Shown here piece by piece: positions 1 through 6,873 of a DNA stretch of 10,314 nt. Within the stretch, counting starts at the first letter, position 1, and every line of letters starts with the position of its first letter. Made by a program: the position numbers and the translations under genes. Under the pieces are notes generated by a model. That model did no database searches, was not told where the DNA came from, and saw only the letters and a program-made list of their open reading frames with translations. The DNA comes from Bifidobacterium breve (GTDB lineage Bacteria; Actinomycetota; Acidimicrobiia; Acidimicrobiales; Ilumatobacteraceae), in assembly GCA_945889575.1 (NCBI GenBank), contig CAMDBY010000050.1, positions 1-10,314 on the forward strand, written 5' to 3'.

Positions 1-1
1 C

Positions 2-361
2 GAAGAAAAGATTGATGGCGTATGGCGATTAGAAGGCACCGGAGACGTAGGTCGCGGTACTCGCCAACGTGCTTTCATGTCAATGCTTGCTAAAGATGCC
101 GCAATTTATTTAGCGCGTCACCCACTTGATGCTCACAATGTTCTTGACGCTTTTGCCGCAGCAGTCTCTGTTGACGAACGGCTCGACCTCATTGATCTTG
201 CGCGCAAATTACGACCAATTGGTGACGGAACTGCGATCTCATATGCATTGCCTGTGTCTGATGGTTGGGCCGGGAGCCAGTTTGTCTTTCGCCTTGCCAA
301 TGAGGCGCCGCCCTTGTTGGCATATTTTGCTGGACTTGGTCCTGCTCCCGCAGTTGGCTAA
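2..361 (+). CDS. LytR-CpsA-Psr (LCP) family protein, C-terminal fragment
   Basis: The reading frame is open from the left edge and ends with TAA at 359-361, so only the last 119 residues are present. LCP proteins are membrane-anchored, extracytoplasmic phosphotransferases that attach polyprenyl-linked glycopolymers such as arabinogalactan, teichoic acid or capsule to peptidoglycan. What I recognise is the late part of the LCP domain: a short W-R-x-x-G-T-G-D-V-G-R-x-x-R-Q-x-x-F segment right at the start, which matches the family's conserved D-x-G-R-x-x-R-Q-x-x-F stretch carrying the arginines that contact the lipid pyrophosphate. It is followed by the helical 'LDAFAAAVSVDERLDLIDLARKLR' type region and a closing strand with a T/A-L-P-V motif. 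In most family members the second residue after RQ is also Q or nearby; here it reads RQRAF. The catalytic N-terminal part and membrane anchor lie outside the window. The protein ends soon after the domain, with no C-terminal extension. The next gene is convergent, only 8 bp away. Confidence 0.78.
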   Translation, partial: EEKIDGVWRLEGTGDVGRGTRQRAFMSMLAKDAAIYLARHPLDAHNVLDAFAAAVSVDERLDLIDLARKLRPIGDGTAISYALPVSDGWAGSQFVFRLANEAPPLLAYFAGLGPAPAVG

Positions 362-369
362 TCAGTTGC

Positions 370-2457
370 TTAAATTGTCTGCGCTGTAGTTCTGCGCAGT
401 TTGGTTGCAAACGCTTCGGCGGAAATTGGTTCACCAATTCGGTTGCCCTGCAGTAAATCGCAACCAAGCACTTTGAGGCGTTGCACATGATCTTCTGTGG
501 TGACCCATTCGGCACACACAATCAAATTCAATGAGTGTGCTAACTGAATGAGAGAACGAACCATTGGGTCGTCGCCGCCATCTGTGCGTCCGACGTCGCG
601 CACCAATGTGCCGTCAAGTTTCAGTAAGTCGGCGGGGAAGGTGCGTAATGAAGCAAGAGACGAGTAGCCGGCACCAAAGTCATCAACGGCGATGCGAACA
701 CCTTGGCGTTTGAGGGCAGTGACTGTACGCAGAACTGATGGATTGTTATCAACCAACGTTGCCTCAGAGGTTTCAAACACCAATTGAGAGCCTTCAAGAT
801 TGTTGTCACGCAAAATGGTGAGTGCACGATCAACAAAAGTGATATCAGACAGTTGCCGGCGTGATGCATTGACATGAATTGCCATGTTGCGATCAACAAG
901 TCCGGTGGAAATCCATTCGGCAGTGGTGCGAGCACTTTCATTCAGTACCCAGTCACCGATGGGAGCGATAAGGCCTGATTCGTCTGCAAGGTCAAGGAAG
1001 GCGCCTGGTGCAAGTAAGCCGCGCGTTGGGTGATTCCAACGCAATAAAGCCTCTGCAGCAACAACGCGACCTGTATGTGCAGACTCAATGGGTTGAAAGA
1101 CCACCGCGAATTGATTACCTGCAAGAGCTTGTTCAAGTTCTGATGCAAGTGTCTGGCGGGCTTTAGCTGCTGTGCGCATATCTTCGCTGTACAACTCTGA
1201 TCTGCCACGACCGCGTTGCTTTGCGCGATACATGGCGGTGTCTGCTGACCGTAACAATGTGACTGCAGCATCTGCAGCAGATTCTGTATTCAGAAGTTCA
1301 GGCGTTGACATTGCCACGCCGATACTTGCTCCAGCTTCAATTTCGACACCTTGCAATACCAATGGGCCAGTAATCGACATGCGAATTCGTTCAGCAACAT
1401 CAAGTGCGACTTGTTCATCTAAAAGTCCTTCGCACAACACGACAAATTCGTCACCGCTGATGCGTGCAACCAAGTCACTAGGGCGAGTTGCTGCAGCAAG
1501 GCGGCGTGCAACAGTGACAATCAGTTGGTCGCCTACAGCATGACCAATGGTGTCATTGACATGTTTGAGTTTGTCGAGGTCAATGAACAACACGGCAACG
1601 CTTGAATGCGTAGTTCGACTGCGCTCAAGAGCTTCTGTTGTCTTTCGTTCGAACAACACACGGTTCGGAAGGCCGGTCAGTGCGTCATGTGTAGCTTGTC
1701 GCGCAAGTTCAGCTTGAGACTGGCGTTCTTCTGTGATGTCACGAGTAATAGTGGCCCAATGGTGAACGCTTCCGTTGGCATCTCGCACTACTTGTACAAC
1801 AACTGACAGTGTGCGGGCAATGCCATCTGGCGATCGAAAGCCAATTTCGCCTTCCCAACGGTGAGAAGAATCCGCTGGTGGGGCAGCGTCAAGCAATACG
1901 CGAGGCAATTGGTCACGAACTGCTTGCATAAACGTGCGTGCGGCAACGTCGCCGGCACCAGCACCTGGGTCTGTGACGCCGATCAGTGTGCGTGCAGTGT
2001 CATTTGCAAACATCAATTCACCAACACGGTCAAAAACGAGCACAGCATCGCCAGAGACATCAAGTAGTCCGACAAGCTGGTCAGACAATTGACGCTGTGT
2101 TACAAGAGTGGTGCAATCAATTGCTGTGCCGATGTAGCCGGCAAGTGCGCCATCAATGAGAACTGGTTGGGTAGACACTTGGATCCACATGACTTCACCA
2201 GTTGCTAATCCAATGCGGAACTCAACAGTAAAAGTTTCTCCACTGTCGCGATGTTGTACCCAACGTCGTTCACATTCTGTTCGTTCCTGTGGCAATGCAT
2301 TGACCCACGGGGCAGTACCAACACTGACAGGTGCACCTCCGAGAACTAATGCGCGGAATGCATCGTTGCCTGCAGTGAGTCGACAGTTGATGTCAGTCTC
2401 AAAGATGCCGATTGGCAGGGCGGTGGTGGAGAAGTCGATAGATGTATTCTCACAGAT
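370..2457 (-). CDS. PAS-PAS-GGDEF-EAL cyclic-di-GMP signalling protein (start uncertain)
   Basis: A cytoplasmic bifunctional cyclic-di-GMP protein with no membrane segment. Numbering from a TTG at 2295-2293: the rest of a first PAS domain (to about 65), a second PAS (about 72-190), GGDEF (about 200-370) and EAL (about 382-635). The cyclase signature is SGDEF (280-284), with metal Asp239 and an intact inhibitory RxxD (271-274) five residues before it. The phosphodiesterase set looks complete: E415 (EAL), N476, E508, E511, D538-D539 in a DDFGAGYSS loop, K559, E596 and Q616. Both activities are therefore plausible; the family often keeps only one, and the PAS domains probably choose. The TTG start would cut the first PAS in half. 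The same frame continues upstream with convincing PAS sequence (A-L-P-I-G-I-F-E-T-D) to a TAA at 2469-2467, yet contains no ATG, GTG or TTG. I placed the boundary at an ATC (2457-2455) that has AAGGG 6 nt upstream. A CTG (2418-2416), or a GTG (2453-2451) in the neighbouring frame plus a frameshift, are alternatives. Confidence 0.9.
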   Translation of the reverse strand: MCENTSIDFSTTALPIGIFETDINCRLTAGNDAFRALVLGGAPVSVGTAPWVNALPQERTECERRWVQHRDSGETFTVEFRIGLATGEVMWIQVSTQPVLIDGALAGYIGTAIDCTTLVTQRQLSDQLVGLLDVSGDAVLVFDRVGELMFANDTARTLIGVTDPGAGAGDVAARTFMQAVRDQLPRVLLDAAPPADSSHRWEGEIGFRSPDGIARTLSVVVQVVRDANGSVHHWATITRDITEERQSQAELARQATHDALTGLPNRVLFERKTTEALERSRTTHSSVAVLFIDLDKLKHVNDTIGHAVGDQLIVTVARRLAAATRPSDLVARISGDEFVVLCEGLLDEQVALDVAERIRMSITGPLVLQGVEIEAGASIGVAMSTPELLNTESAADAAVTLLRSADTAMYRAKQRGRGRSELYSEDMRTAAKARQTLASELEQALAGNQFAVVFQPIESAHTGRVVAAEALLRWNHPTRGLLAPGAFLDLADESGLIAPIGDWVLNESARTTAEWISTGLVDRNMAIHVNASRRQLSDITFVDRALTILRDNNLEGSQLVFETSEATLVDNNPSVLRTVTALKRQGVRIAVDDFGAGYSSLASLRTFPADLLKLDGTLVRDVGRTDGGDDPMVRSLIQLAHSLNLIVCAEWVTTEDHVQRLKVLGCDLLQGNRIGEPISAEAFATKLRRTTAQTI

Positions 2458-2517
2458 TGAACACCCTTAGCGGTGGAACAACCCCCCAGCGTGTTCGGTT
2501 CAGGGTGGCGGGGTCAC

Positions 2518-2523
2518 TATCCT
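2518..2523 (+). promoter_or_regulatory. Putative -10 hexamer (TATCCT) for a leaderless mca mRNA
   Basis: TATCCT fits the actinobacterial TANNNT -10 pattern and ends 7 nt before the mca ATG at 2531, so transcription would begin at or one base before the start codon. No recognisable -35 lies at the usual distance. The only SD-like bases (AAGG) abut the ATG, too close to serve as a ribosome site. This is inferred from position and from the same arrangement at other genes in the window. Confidence 0.45.
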
Positions 2524-2530
2524 GTCAAGG

Positions 2531-3448
2531 ATGCTTACACCGCAATTGTCTTCCTTGGGAGATCCTCTCTGTCTCATGACTATTCATGCTCATCCTGATG
2601 ATGAGGCATCAAAAGGTGCCCCGACGGTGGCCAAGTACTTTGCTGAAGGCGTTCGTACCGTGCTTGTGTGTTGCACGGGTGGAGAAGAAGGTGACCTGCA
2701 AAACCCTGCTTTGCGCGAGCCGGGTCAGCCCTTTCACAACATGACGCCAGAACAAGAACGCGCTCATCTGGCAATCGTGCGTCCAGAAGAACTGCGCAAA
2801 TCCGTCGAGGCGATTGGCTTTTCGTCATTGCATATGTTGGGCTACCGAGATTCGGGCATGGCAGGGTCTGAATCAAACAACAATCCTGATTGCTTTCACA
2901 TGGCAGATCTTGATGAAGCAGCAGGACGTCTTGTTCGCCTTATTCGCCGTGAACGGCCTCATGTCATTCTCACGTACAACGATGATCAGGCCAGTTATCC
3001 GCACCCTGACCACTTACGCGTGCATGATGCCAGTGTGTTGGCATTTGATCGTGCAGGCGACCCCGCGTGGTATCCAGACGCTGGCGAACCATGGCAACCA
3101 CAAAAGATGTATTACACCTTGTGGGCAAAAGAGCGCATCTTGGCAGTTCATGAAGCATTGGTATTGAAGTACGGCGAATCACCGTTCGATGAGAACTGGC
3201 GTAATCGCCCATCACAAGATCATCGCGTCACAACTCGGTTACATATCGGCGATTATCTCTATGCACGCACTCAATCGTTGCGTGCACATGCTACTCAGGT
3301 AGATCCGACTGCCAAGTTTTGGTTCGGACTCACCGATGCAGAATTGTCTGATGTCTACCCATGGGAAGATTGGATTCTGGCGCAGAGTCATCATCGTGAG
3401 GTTCCCGAAGGAATGATGGAAACCGACATGTTTGTCGGGATTCGTTAG
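2531..3448 (+). CDS. mca: Mycothiol S-conjugate amidase
   Basis: Mca cleaves mycothiol S-conjugates of electrophiles and antibiotics in the cytoplasm, releasing a mercapturic acid for export and GlcN-Ins for mycothiol resynthesis. The 305-residue protein is a PIG-L/LmbE-fold zinc hydrolase. The zinc and catalytic motif H-A-H-P-D-D-E has H21 and D24 as expected ligands and D23 as general base; H158-P-D-H161 supplies the general acid and the third ligand. Mca-type landmarks run along the whole length: TGGEEGDLQNPA (49-60), DSGM (107-110), DAGEPW, RVTTR, LRAHATQVDP and a closing ETDMFVGI. The paralogue MshB (deacetylase in mycothiol synthesis) lacks the last set, so Mca is the better call. The ATG at 2531 is preferred over the one at 2576 because family members have several residues before the L-x-L-M-x-x-H-A-H-P-D-D-E strand. 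It is divergent from the GGDEF-EAL gene and its stop overlaps the next, convergent, gene by 4 bp. Confidence 0.93.
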   Translation: MLTPQLSSLGDPLCLMTIHAHPDDEASKGAPTVAKYFAEGVRTVLVCCTGGEEGDLQNPALREPGQPFHNMTPEQERAHLAIVRPEELRKSVEAIGFSSLHMLGYRDSGMAGSESNNNPDCFHMADLDEAAGRLVRLIRRERPHVILTYNDDQASYPHPDHLRVHDASVLAFDRAGDPAWYPDAGEPWQPQKMYYTLWAKERILAVHEALVLKYGESPFDENWRNRPSQDHRVTTRLHIGDYLYARTQSLRAHATQVDPTAKFWFGLTDAELSDVYPWEDWILAQSHHREVPEGMMETDMFVGIR

Positions 3449-4284
3449 CCAACACGCATGGCATCGCGTAAAGCGCGATAGCCAATGAGCACAGCGCCGC
3501 TTGCAGTGACAGCGTTGCGCAATTCATCACTTGTGGCGAGTGCAAGGTCGTCGATCCATCCGATTGCAACGTCGCCTAATGCGCGCACTTCCGCAGTATC
3601 AATTGACGGCTGTACGTGAATTTCAGTGACGCCAGGTTCAAGTGCGCCAAGAGCAGCCAGAACTCGTTCACGACTTCCTGTGCGCCAGTCATGGTCAAAA
3701 TGATCAGGAAACACGATGTCTTCATCTGCAGCTAACTGGCGGAATGGAAAACCAGCTGCTGATGCTGAAATTGTGGAAGGTAAACGAATGGGGAGTTTGA
3801 ATTCCACTGCTAGTTCGAGGTACACGTCAAAAAATTCGGGGCGCAAAGTGATAGATGTCAAATGTGGTGCTAGGTGAGAGACATCAATTCCCCACGCCAA
3901 CGCACGTTCAATTTGGGCACGACATTCGCGTAGTACTTCTGTTGAATCAGCATGTTCCCACAAGTCATCTACTGAACGGGGAAAGCCACCTTCACCTGAC
4001 AACAACGATGGTGCATGAGTAAGCGGGCCCCACCGGTACAACGGATGTTCGGCATTGAGTGTGAGGTGAACGCCTATGTCTTCGCCGTTGTATTGATCTG
4101 CTGCATAACGTGCCCACGGCGCAGGCACCATGATGGATGCACACGTAGCAACGCCGTTTCGAATGGCTTGGTACACGCCTTCGGTTGCGCCATGACATGA
4201 CCCGAGGTCGTCACAAGAAATTATGACTAGCCGAGCGTCATCGCTGTAGCCCAATCGTGAGGCAAGAGAGCGGCTGTTTGGCAT
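3445..4284 (-). CDS. ChbG/YdjC-like carbohydrate deacetylase family protein
   Basis: A 279-residue protein of the YdjC/ChbG family (PF04794), metal-dependent deacetylases acting on N-acetylated sugars such as chitooligosaccharides; the substrate here is unknown. Visible family features: strand plus metal motif S-C-D-D-L-G (D25, D26), the G-V-H-L-T-L strand (H73) and a third site S-H-L-A-P-H-L-T (H137, H141). In relatives the third site usually reads T-H-L-D-S-H; here the Asp is Ala139 and the Ser is Pro140, which may alter or weaken catalysis. The PEFFDVYLELA helix following it and the late E-I-H-V-Q-P strand also fit the family. No signal peptide is visible, so it should be cytosolic. It starts at an ATG 9 nt after the nuclease gene's stop, suggesting the tail of a thiolase-nuclease-deacetylase operon, but it also has its own candidate -10. 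Its stop codon shares bases TTAG with the mca stop. Confidence 0.85.
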   Translation of the reverse strand: MPNSRSLASRLGYSDDARLVIISCDDLGSCHGATEGVYQAIRNGVATCASIMVPAPWARYAADQYNGEDIGVHLTLNAEHPLYRWGPLTHAPSLLSGEGGFPRSVDDLWEHADSTEVLRECRAQIERALAWGIDVSHLAPHLTSITLRPEFFDVYLELAVEFKLPIRLPSTISASAAGFPFRQLAADEDIVFPDHFDHDWRTGSRERVLAALGALEPGVTEIHVQPSIDTAEVRALGDVAIGWIDDLALATSDELRNAVTASGAVLIGYRALRDAMRVG

Positions 4285-4290
4285 AGAGAA

Positions 4291-4296
4291 ACCCTA
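4291..4296 (-). promoter_or_regulatory. Putative -10 hexamer (TAGGGT) before the chbG-like gene
   Basis: TAGGGT on the minus strand ends exactly 6 nt before the ATG at 4284, giving a leaderless start if used. It includes the TAG stop of the upstream nuclease gene, so the match may be partly coincidence. The AGGG within it could instead act as a weak ribosome site in a polycistronic message. Confidence 0.3.
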
Positions 4297-4800
4297 CCCC
4301 CGACAATGTGCCCATAACCCGAGATTGGCTTGCTGCGCTGAATATGCAGCAGCGGCAAAGTCAGTTTCGAATGCGGTGTTTGGTGAAATGGAAAGCGGTA
4401 CGCCCCATCCACCCGCAAGCAATTCTTGGTTCACAAACAGGTTGTCCGCTGTTCGGTACACGTATGCCAAAAGTCGTTTGTATTTGTCACGCGCTTCGGT
4501 ATCGCGCACGATGTACACGTCAGTGCCTGGCGGTAATAGCGCTGTTGTATGTGCAGATGCTTCAGGTCCCCAACATCCAACGGGTTTGGTGGGGTGCTTG
4601 GTCTCGGGAGTGTCAACCCCGATGAGTCGAATCTTTTCTGTGGTGCTACCAAAACGAACAGCAATAGTGTCGCCGTCGGTGACATGCGTGATGACGCCAT
4701 GAACACGACCGTCTGGTGCGACGGTGGTGTGTTTTTGGGCGCAGCCGAATAGAAGCGACGAGAATAGAACGGCCGTGACGGCCACATGATTGCGCGCCAT
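4294..4800 (-). CDS. Thermonuclease (SNase)-like lipoprotein
   Basis: A 168-residue staphylococcal-nuclease-fold protein, expected to cut DNA and RNA outside the membrane in a calcium-dependent way. The N-terminus M-A-R-N-H followed by a hydrophobic run ending L-L-F-G-C (Cys20) reads as a lipoprotein signal with lipobox, so it is probably anchored on the outer face of the cell. The OB-fold active site is intact: D-G-D-T-I (the metal Asp), I-R-L-I-G-V-D-T-P-E carrying the Arg, Asp and Glu equivalent to R35, D40 and E43 of the Staphylococcus enzyme, and D-K-Y-K-R-L-L-A-Y-V holding the R87 equivalent. I chose the ATG at 4800 rather than an upstream in-frame start inside the thiolase gene because it gives a clean signal peptide and has an AGGAG five bases upstream. 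It follows the thiolase stop by 14 nt and precedes the chbG-like gene by 9 nt, so it is likely co-transcribed. Confidence 0.88.
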   Translation of the reverse strand: MARNHVAVTAVLFSSLLFGCAQKHTTVAPDGRVHGVITHVTDGDTIAVRFGSTTEKIRLIGVDTPETKHPTKPVGCWGPEASAHTTALLPPGTDVYIVRDTEARDKYKRLLAYVYRTADNLFVNQELLAGGWGVPLSISPNTAFETDFAAAAYSAQQANLGLWAHCRG

Positions 4801-4805
4801 GCGCG

Positions 4806-4810
4806 CTCCT
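4806..4810 (-). promoter_or_regulatory. Shine-Dalgarno site AGGAG deciding the nuclease start
   Basis: AGGAG sits 5 nt before the ATG at 4800 on the minus strand, between the thiolase stop and the nuclease start. It is the clearest ribosome site in the window and fixes this start over the longer in-frame option. It also shows that internal operon genes here use SD-led initiation. Confidence 0.75.
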
Positions 4811-4814
4811 TTAT

Positions 4815-6002
4815 TTAGAGACGCTCGATGAGCGTGCCGGTTCCGAGGCCACCGCCACAGCACATTGAAACGATTGCGTAGCGACCACCGGTGCGCTCGA
4901 GTTCGTTCAGTGCCTTGGTGACAAGAAAAGCGCCTGTTGCGCCGAGTGGATGACCAAGAGCAATTGCACCACCGTTAGGGTTGGTGCGCTCTGGGTCTGC
5001 TCCAACTTCTTTGGCCCAAGCGAGAACGACAGATGCAAACGCCTCATTGATTTCAAACACGTCAATGTCTGAAATCTTTAAGTTGTTGCGCTGAAGGAGA
5101 CGCTGGGTTGCATCAATTGGTCCTGTCAACATGAGTACCGGATCAACCCCAACTAGGCAAGAATCAACGATGCGAGCTCGTGCCTTGAGTCCCAATTGGT
5201 TGGCTTTGTCTTCTGTCATCATCAGAACAGCTGATGCGCCGTCTGAAATCTGTGATGAGTTTCCGGCTGTATGGACGCCGTCTGGGCGACCCACTGGCTT
5301 CAATGTGCTTAGTTTTTCAAGAGTGGTCTCGCGAAGGCCTTCATCGCGTGAGACGCGACGTGTGCCAATAACTTCGCCAGCTTCGTTGACTTCAGGTGCA
5401 TCAACTTCGATGTACTGACCAGAGAAGCGGTCTTCTTCCCACGCACGGATTGCGCGCTGTTGTGAGATGAGGCCCCACTTGTCGGTGTCTTCGCGTGAGA
5501 TGCCCCACTTGTCAGCGATGCGCTCTGCGCCTTCGAACTGTGAAGTCATTTCATACTCTTCGAAGTATGTCTTTGGAATGGGGATTCCGAGACCGAAATC
5601 TTTGCGACCCGATGCTCCGATGGGTACTCGGCTCATGACTTCAACGCCACACGCAATTGCGATGTCGACGACGCCTGAACCGATGAGTGAACTTGCAAGA
5701 CCAGTTGCCTGCTGTGATGAACCGCATTGTGTATCGATTGTTGTTGCAGCAGTGGTGAGCGGCAGGCCGGCAGCCAACCATGCGGTGCGAGTGATGTTGA
5801 AAGCTTGTTCGCCGACTTGGCTAACACAACCACCAACTACTTGCTCGACAAGTGCTGGGTCTATGCCTGTGCGGTCGAGAATTCCTTTTTGCACAATGCC
5901 GAGCAATTCGCCGGGGTGCAAAGTGGACAAACCGCCGTTGCGCTTGCCGATGGGGGTGCGCAGGGTGTCGATGATTACTACTGAGTTTTGGGTACGTGCC
6001 AT
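4815..6002 (-). CDS. Acetyl-CoA C-acyltransferase (thiolase), FadA-type
   Basis: A full-length 395-residue thiolase that would cleave 3-ketoacyl-CoA with CoA in fatty-acid or sterol-side-chain beta-oxidation, or run the condensation in reverse. The nucleophile is C93 in D-T-Q-C-G-S-S; the second-site motifs are N-E-A-F-A, G-G-A-I-A-L-G-H-P-L-G-A-T-G with H351, and S-M-C-C-G-G-G-L-G-T-G with the acid/base Cys381. The N-terminal V-I-I-D-T-L-R-T-P-I-G strand is typical. Length and the D-T-Q-C-G-S-S-Q-Q variant resemble actinobacterial degradative thiolases (acyl-CoA or steroid type) more than biosynthetic acetoacetyl-CoA thiolases, but the exact chain length cannot be read from sequence. No beta-oxidation partner genes are nearby. 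The ATG at 6002 lies 6 nt from a TAGGAT hexamer and lacks an SD, suggesting a leaderless message. It is divergent from nudC and heads a probable operon with the nuclease and chbG-like genes. Confidence 0.92.
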   Translation of the reverse strand: MARTQNSVVIIDTLRTPIGKRNGGLSTLHPGELLGIVQKGILDRTGIDPALVEQVVGGCVSQVGEQAFNITRTAWLAAGLPLTTAATTIDTQCGSSQQATGLASSLIGSGVVDIAIACGVEVMSRVPIGASGRKDFGLGIPIPKTYFEEYEMTSQFEGAERIADKWGISREDTDKWGLISQQRAIRAWEEDRFSGQYIEVDAPEVNEAGEVIGTRRVSRDEGLRETTLEKLSTLKPVGRPDGVHTAGNSSQISDGASAVLMMTEDKANQLGLKARARIVDSCLVGVDPVLMLTGPIDATQRLLQRNNLKISDIDVFEINEAFASVVLAWAKEVGADPERTNPNGGAIALGHPLGATGAFLVTKALNELERTGGRYAIVSMCCGGGLGTGTLIERL

Positions 6003-6008
6003 TTAGTC

Positions 6009-6014
6009 ATCCTA
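6009..6014 (-). promoter_or_regulatory. Putative -10 hexamer (TAGGAT) for the thiolase operon
   Basis: TAGGAT on the minus strand ends 6 nt before the thiolase ATG, exactly the spacing that puts +1 on the A of the start codon. No SD is present. No good -35 is seen; a CTGACG-like stretch is about 20 nt further upstream. Confidence 0.5.
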
Positions 6015-6031
6015 GACAGCACCAAACGCAC

Positions 6032-6037
6032 TACCGT
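6032..6037 (+). promoter_or_regulatory. Putative -10 hexamer (TACCGT) for nudC
   Basis: TACCGT ends 9 nt before the nudC ATG at 6047, predicting a leader of only about 2-3 nt. It lies in the 44-bp divergent gap shared with the thiolase, so the two promoters are nearly back to back. The fit is looser than at the neighbouring genes. Confidence 0.35.
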
Positions 6038-6046
6038 CAGTGGGCA

Positions 6047-6838
6047 ATGAGCCAGCATGATTCCTCCTTCCGCCCTTCTCTAATTCCTGCCGATTCGGTT
6101 GTCGAACATCGCTATATCCATGTGGTCGGCACGAAGGTGTTCATTGATGATCGACCAGCCGAGAAGACATGGACAAGTCACTTTCTGGGTATGCACGGCG
6201 ACGTTGCTTGTTGGGGGATCGACGTGCCCCGCGGCGAAGACCCTGGGTACGGCGCCGAGACAGATCTGTATTCCTTGTTCGCACGAGTCAGCAACACCGA
6301 ATGGGCAGTGGCAGGCCGCGCAGTGCAACTCATTGAATGGGCGCGCACACATCGTTTTTGCGGTCGATGCGGCGAGCCGACAGAGCTTGCACATAACGAG
6401 CGAGCTTTTCGCTGTCCTGCATGTTCGCTGATGCAGTTTCCTCGACTGTCTCCAGCAATCATCACGCTCGTGACGCGTGGTGATGGTGATGACCAACAGG
6501 CGTTGCTTGCACGCGGTACCAATTTCCCCATGCCGTTGTATTCCTGTCTTGCAGGGTTTGTCGAGCCAGGGGAAAACCTTGAACAAGCGGTTGCTCGTGA
6601 AGTGGAAGAAGAAGTGGGCATCGTTGTCAACAACGTTGAGTATGTGGCCAGCCAGCCATGGCCGTTCCCGAATTCGCTGATGTTGGGATTTCGGGCGAGC
6701 TATGTCTCAGGCGACATCGTCTGTGACACAACAGAAATAGCTGATGCCAACTGGTATAGCAGGGACGAATTGCCCATGATTCCTGGTTCTATCTCTATTG
6801 CACGCCGACTAATTGATGATTGGCTGTTGCAGCGCTAA
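6047..6838 (+). CDS. nudC: NAD(+)/NADH diphosphatase (NudC-type Nudix hydrolase)
   Basis: NudC hydrolyses NADH or NAD to NMN(H) and AMP, and in other bacteria also removes the NAD cap from RNA. The 263-residue protein has the full family architecture: a divergent N-terminal domain (1-100), a zinc ribbon with C105, C108, C123 and C126, a Nudix box from G170 to I192 (G-x5-E-x7-R-E-V-E-E-E-x-G-I, with E185, E188 and E189 as metal-binding candidates), and the diagnostic S-Q-P-W-P-F-P at 202-208. A longer in-frame version begins with GTG at 5996, but that would overlap the thiolase start and add 17 residues of no family character. The ATG at 6047 gives a normal length. Divergent from the thiolase and 35 nt upstream of the F420-type oxidoreductase gene, which has its own candidate promoter. 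Confidence 0.94.
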   Translation: MSQHDSSFRPSLIPADSVVEHRYIHVVGTKVFIDDRPAEKTWTSHFLGMHGDVACWGIDVPRGEDPGYGAETDLYSLFARVSNTEWAVAGRAVQLIEWARTHRFCGRCGEPTELAHNERAFRCPACSLMQFPRLSPAIITLVTRGDGDDQQALLARGTNFPMPLYSCLAGFVEPGENLEQAVAREVEEEVGIVVNNVEYVASQPWPFPNSLMLGFRASYVSGDIVCDTTEIADANWYSRDELPMIPGSISIARRLIDDWLLQR

Positions 6839-6849
6839 CGATTCCGACG

Positions 6850-6871
6850 GAGGAATCCTCTAGCGTTCTAG
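6850..6871. repeat. Adjacent small inverted repeats in the nudC-oxidoreductase gap
   Basis: GAGGA-A-TCCTC (6850-6860) is an exact dyad and is followed at once by CTAG-CGTT-CTAG (6860-6871). The second overlaps the candidate -10 TAGCGT. There is no T-run, so this is not an intrinsic terminator; an operator is possible but unproven. Confidence 0.35.
6861..6866 (+). promoter_or_regulatory. Putative -10 hexamer (TAGCGT) for the oxidoreductase gene
   Basis: TAGCGT ends 7 nt before the ATG at 6874, predicting a leaderless mRNA. A GGAGG at 6849-6853 is about 20 nt from the ATG, too far to be its ribosome site, and would lie upstream of the predicted +1. Confidence 0.45.
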
Positions 6872-6873
6872 TC

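Noticed and set aside
2470..2530. TTGACA on the minus strand (about 2522-2527) as a -35 for the GGDEF-EAL gene
   Set aside because: No TANNNT-like -10 lies at 16-18 nt from it, so I do not call a promoter; the gap holds nothing else recognisable apart from the mca -10.
4801..4863. 21-codon extension of the nuclease upstream of ATG 4800
   Set aside because: It lies inside the thiolase coding sequence and would bury the lipoprotein signal; the AGGAG before 4800 supports the shorter form.
5467..6006. 179-codon plus-strand frame opposite the thiolase
   Set aside because: Lies wholly inside a gene with intact catalytic motifs; composition (Ser/Pro/Arg/Met-rich) is typical of a shadow frame.
5996..6046. 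N-terminal extension of nudC from GTG 5996
   Set aside because: Would overlap the thiolase start codon and its promoter and add residues without family resemblance; ATG 6047 gives a normal NudC length.
6820..6873. Extension of the F420-type gene to 6820
   Set aside because: Overlaps the nudC 3' end and precedes the family-conserved start; the predicted promoter lies inside it.
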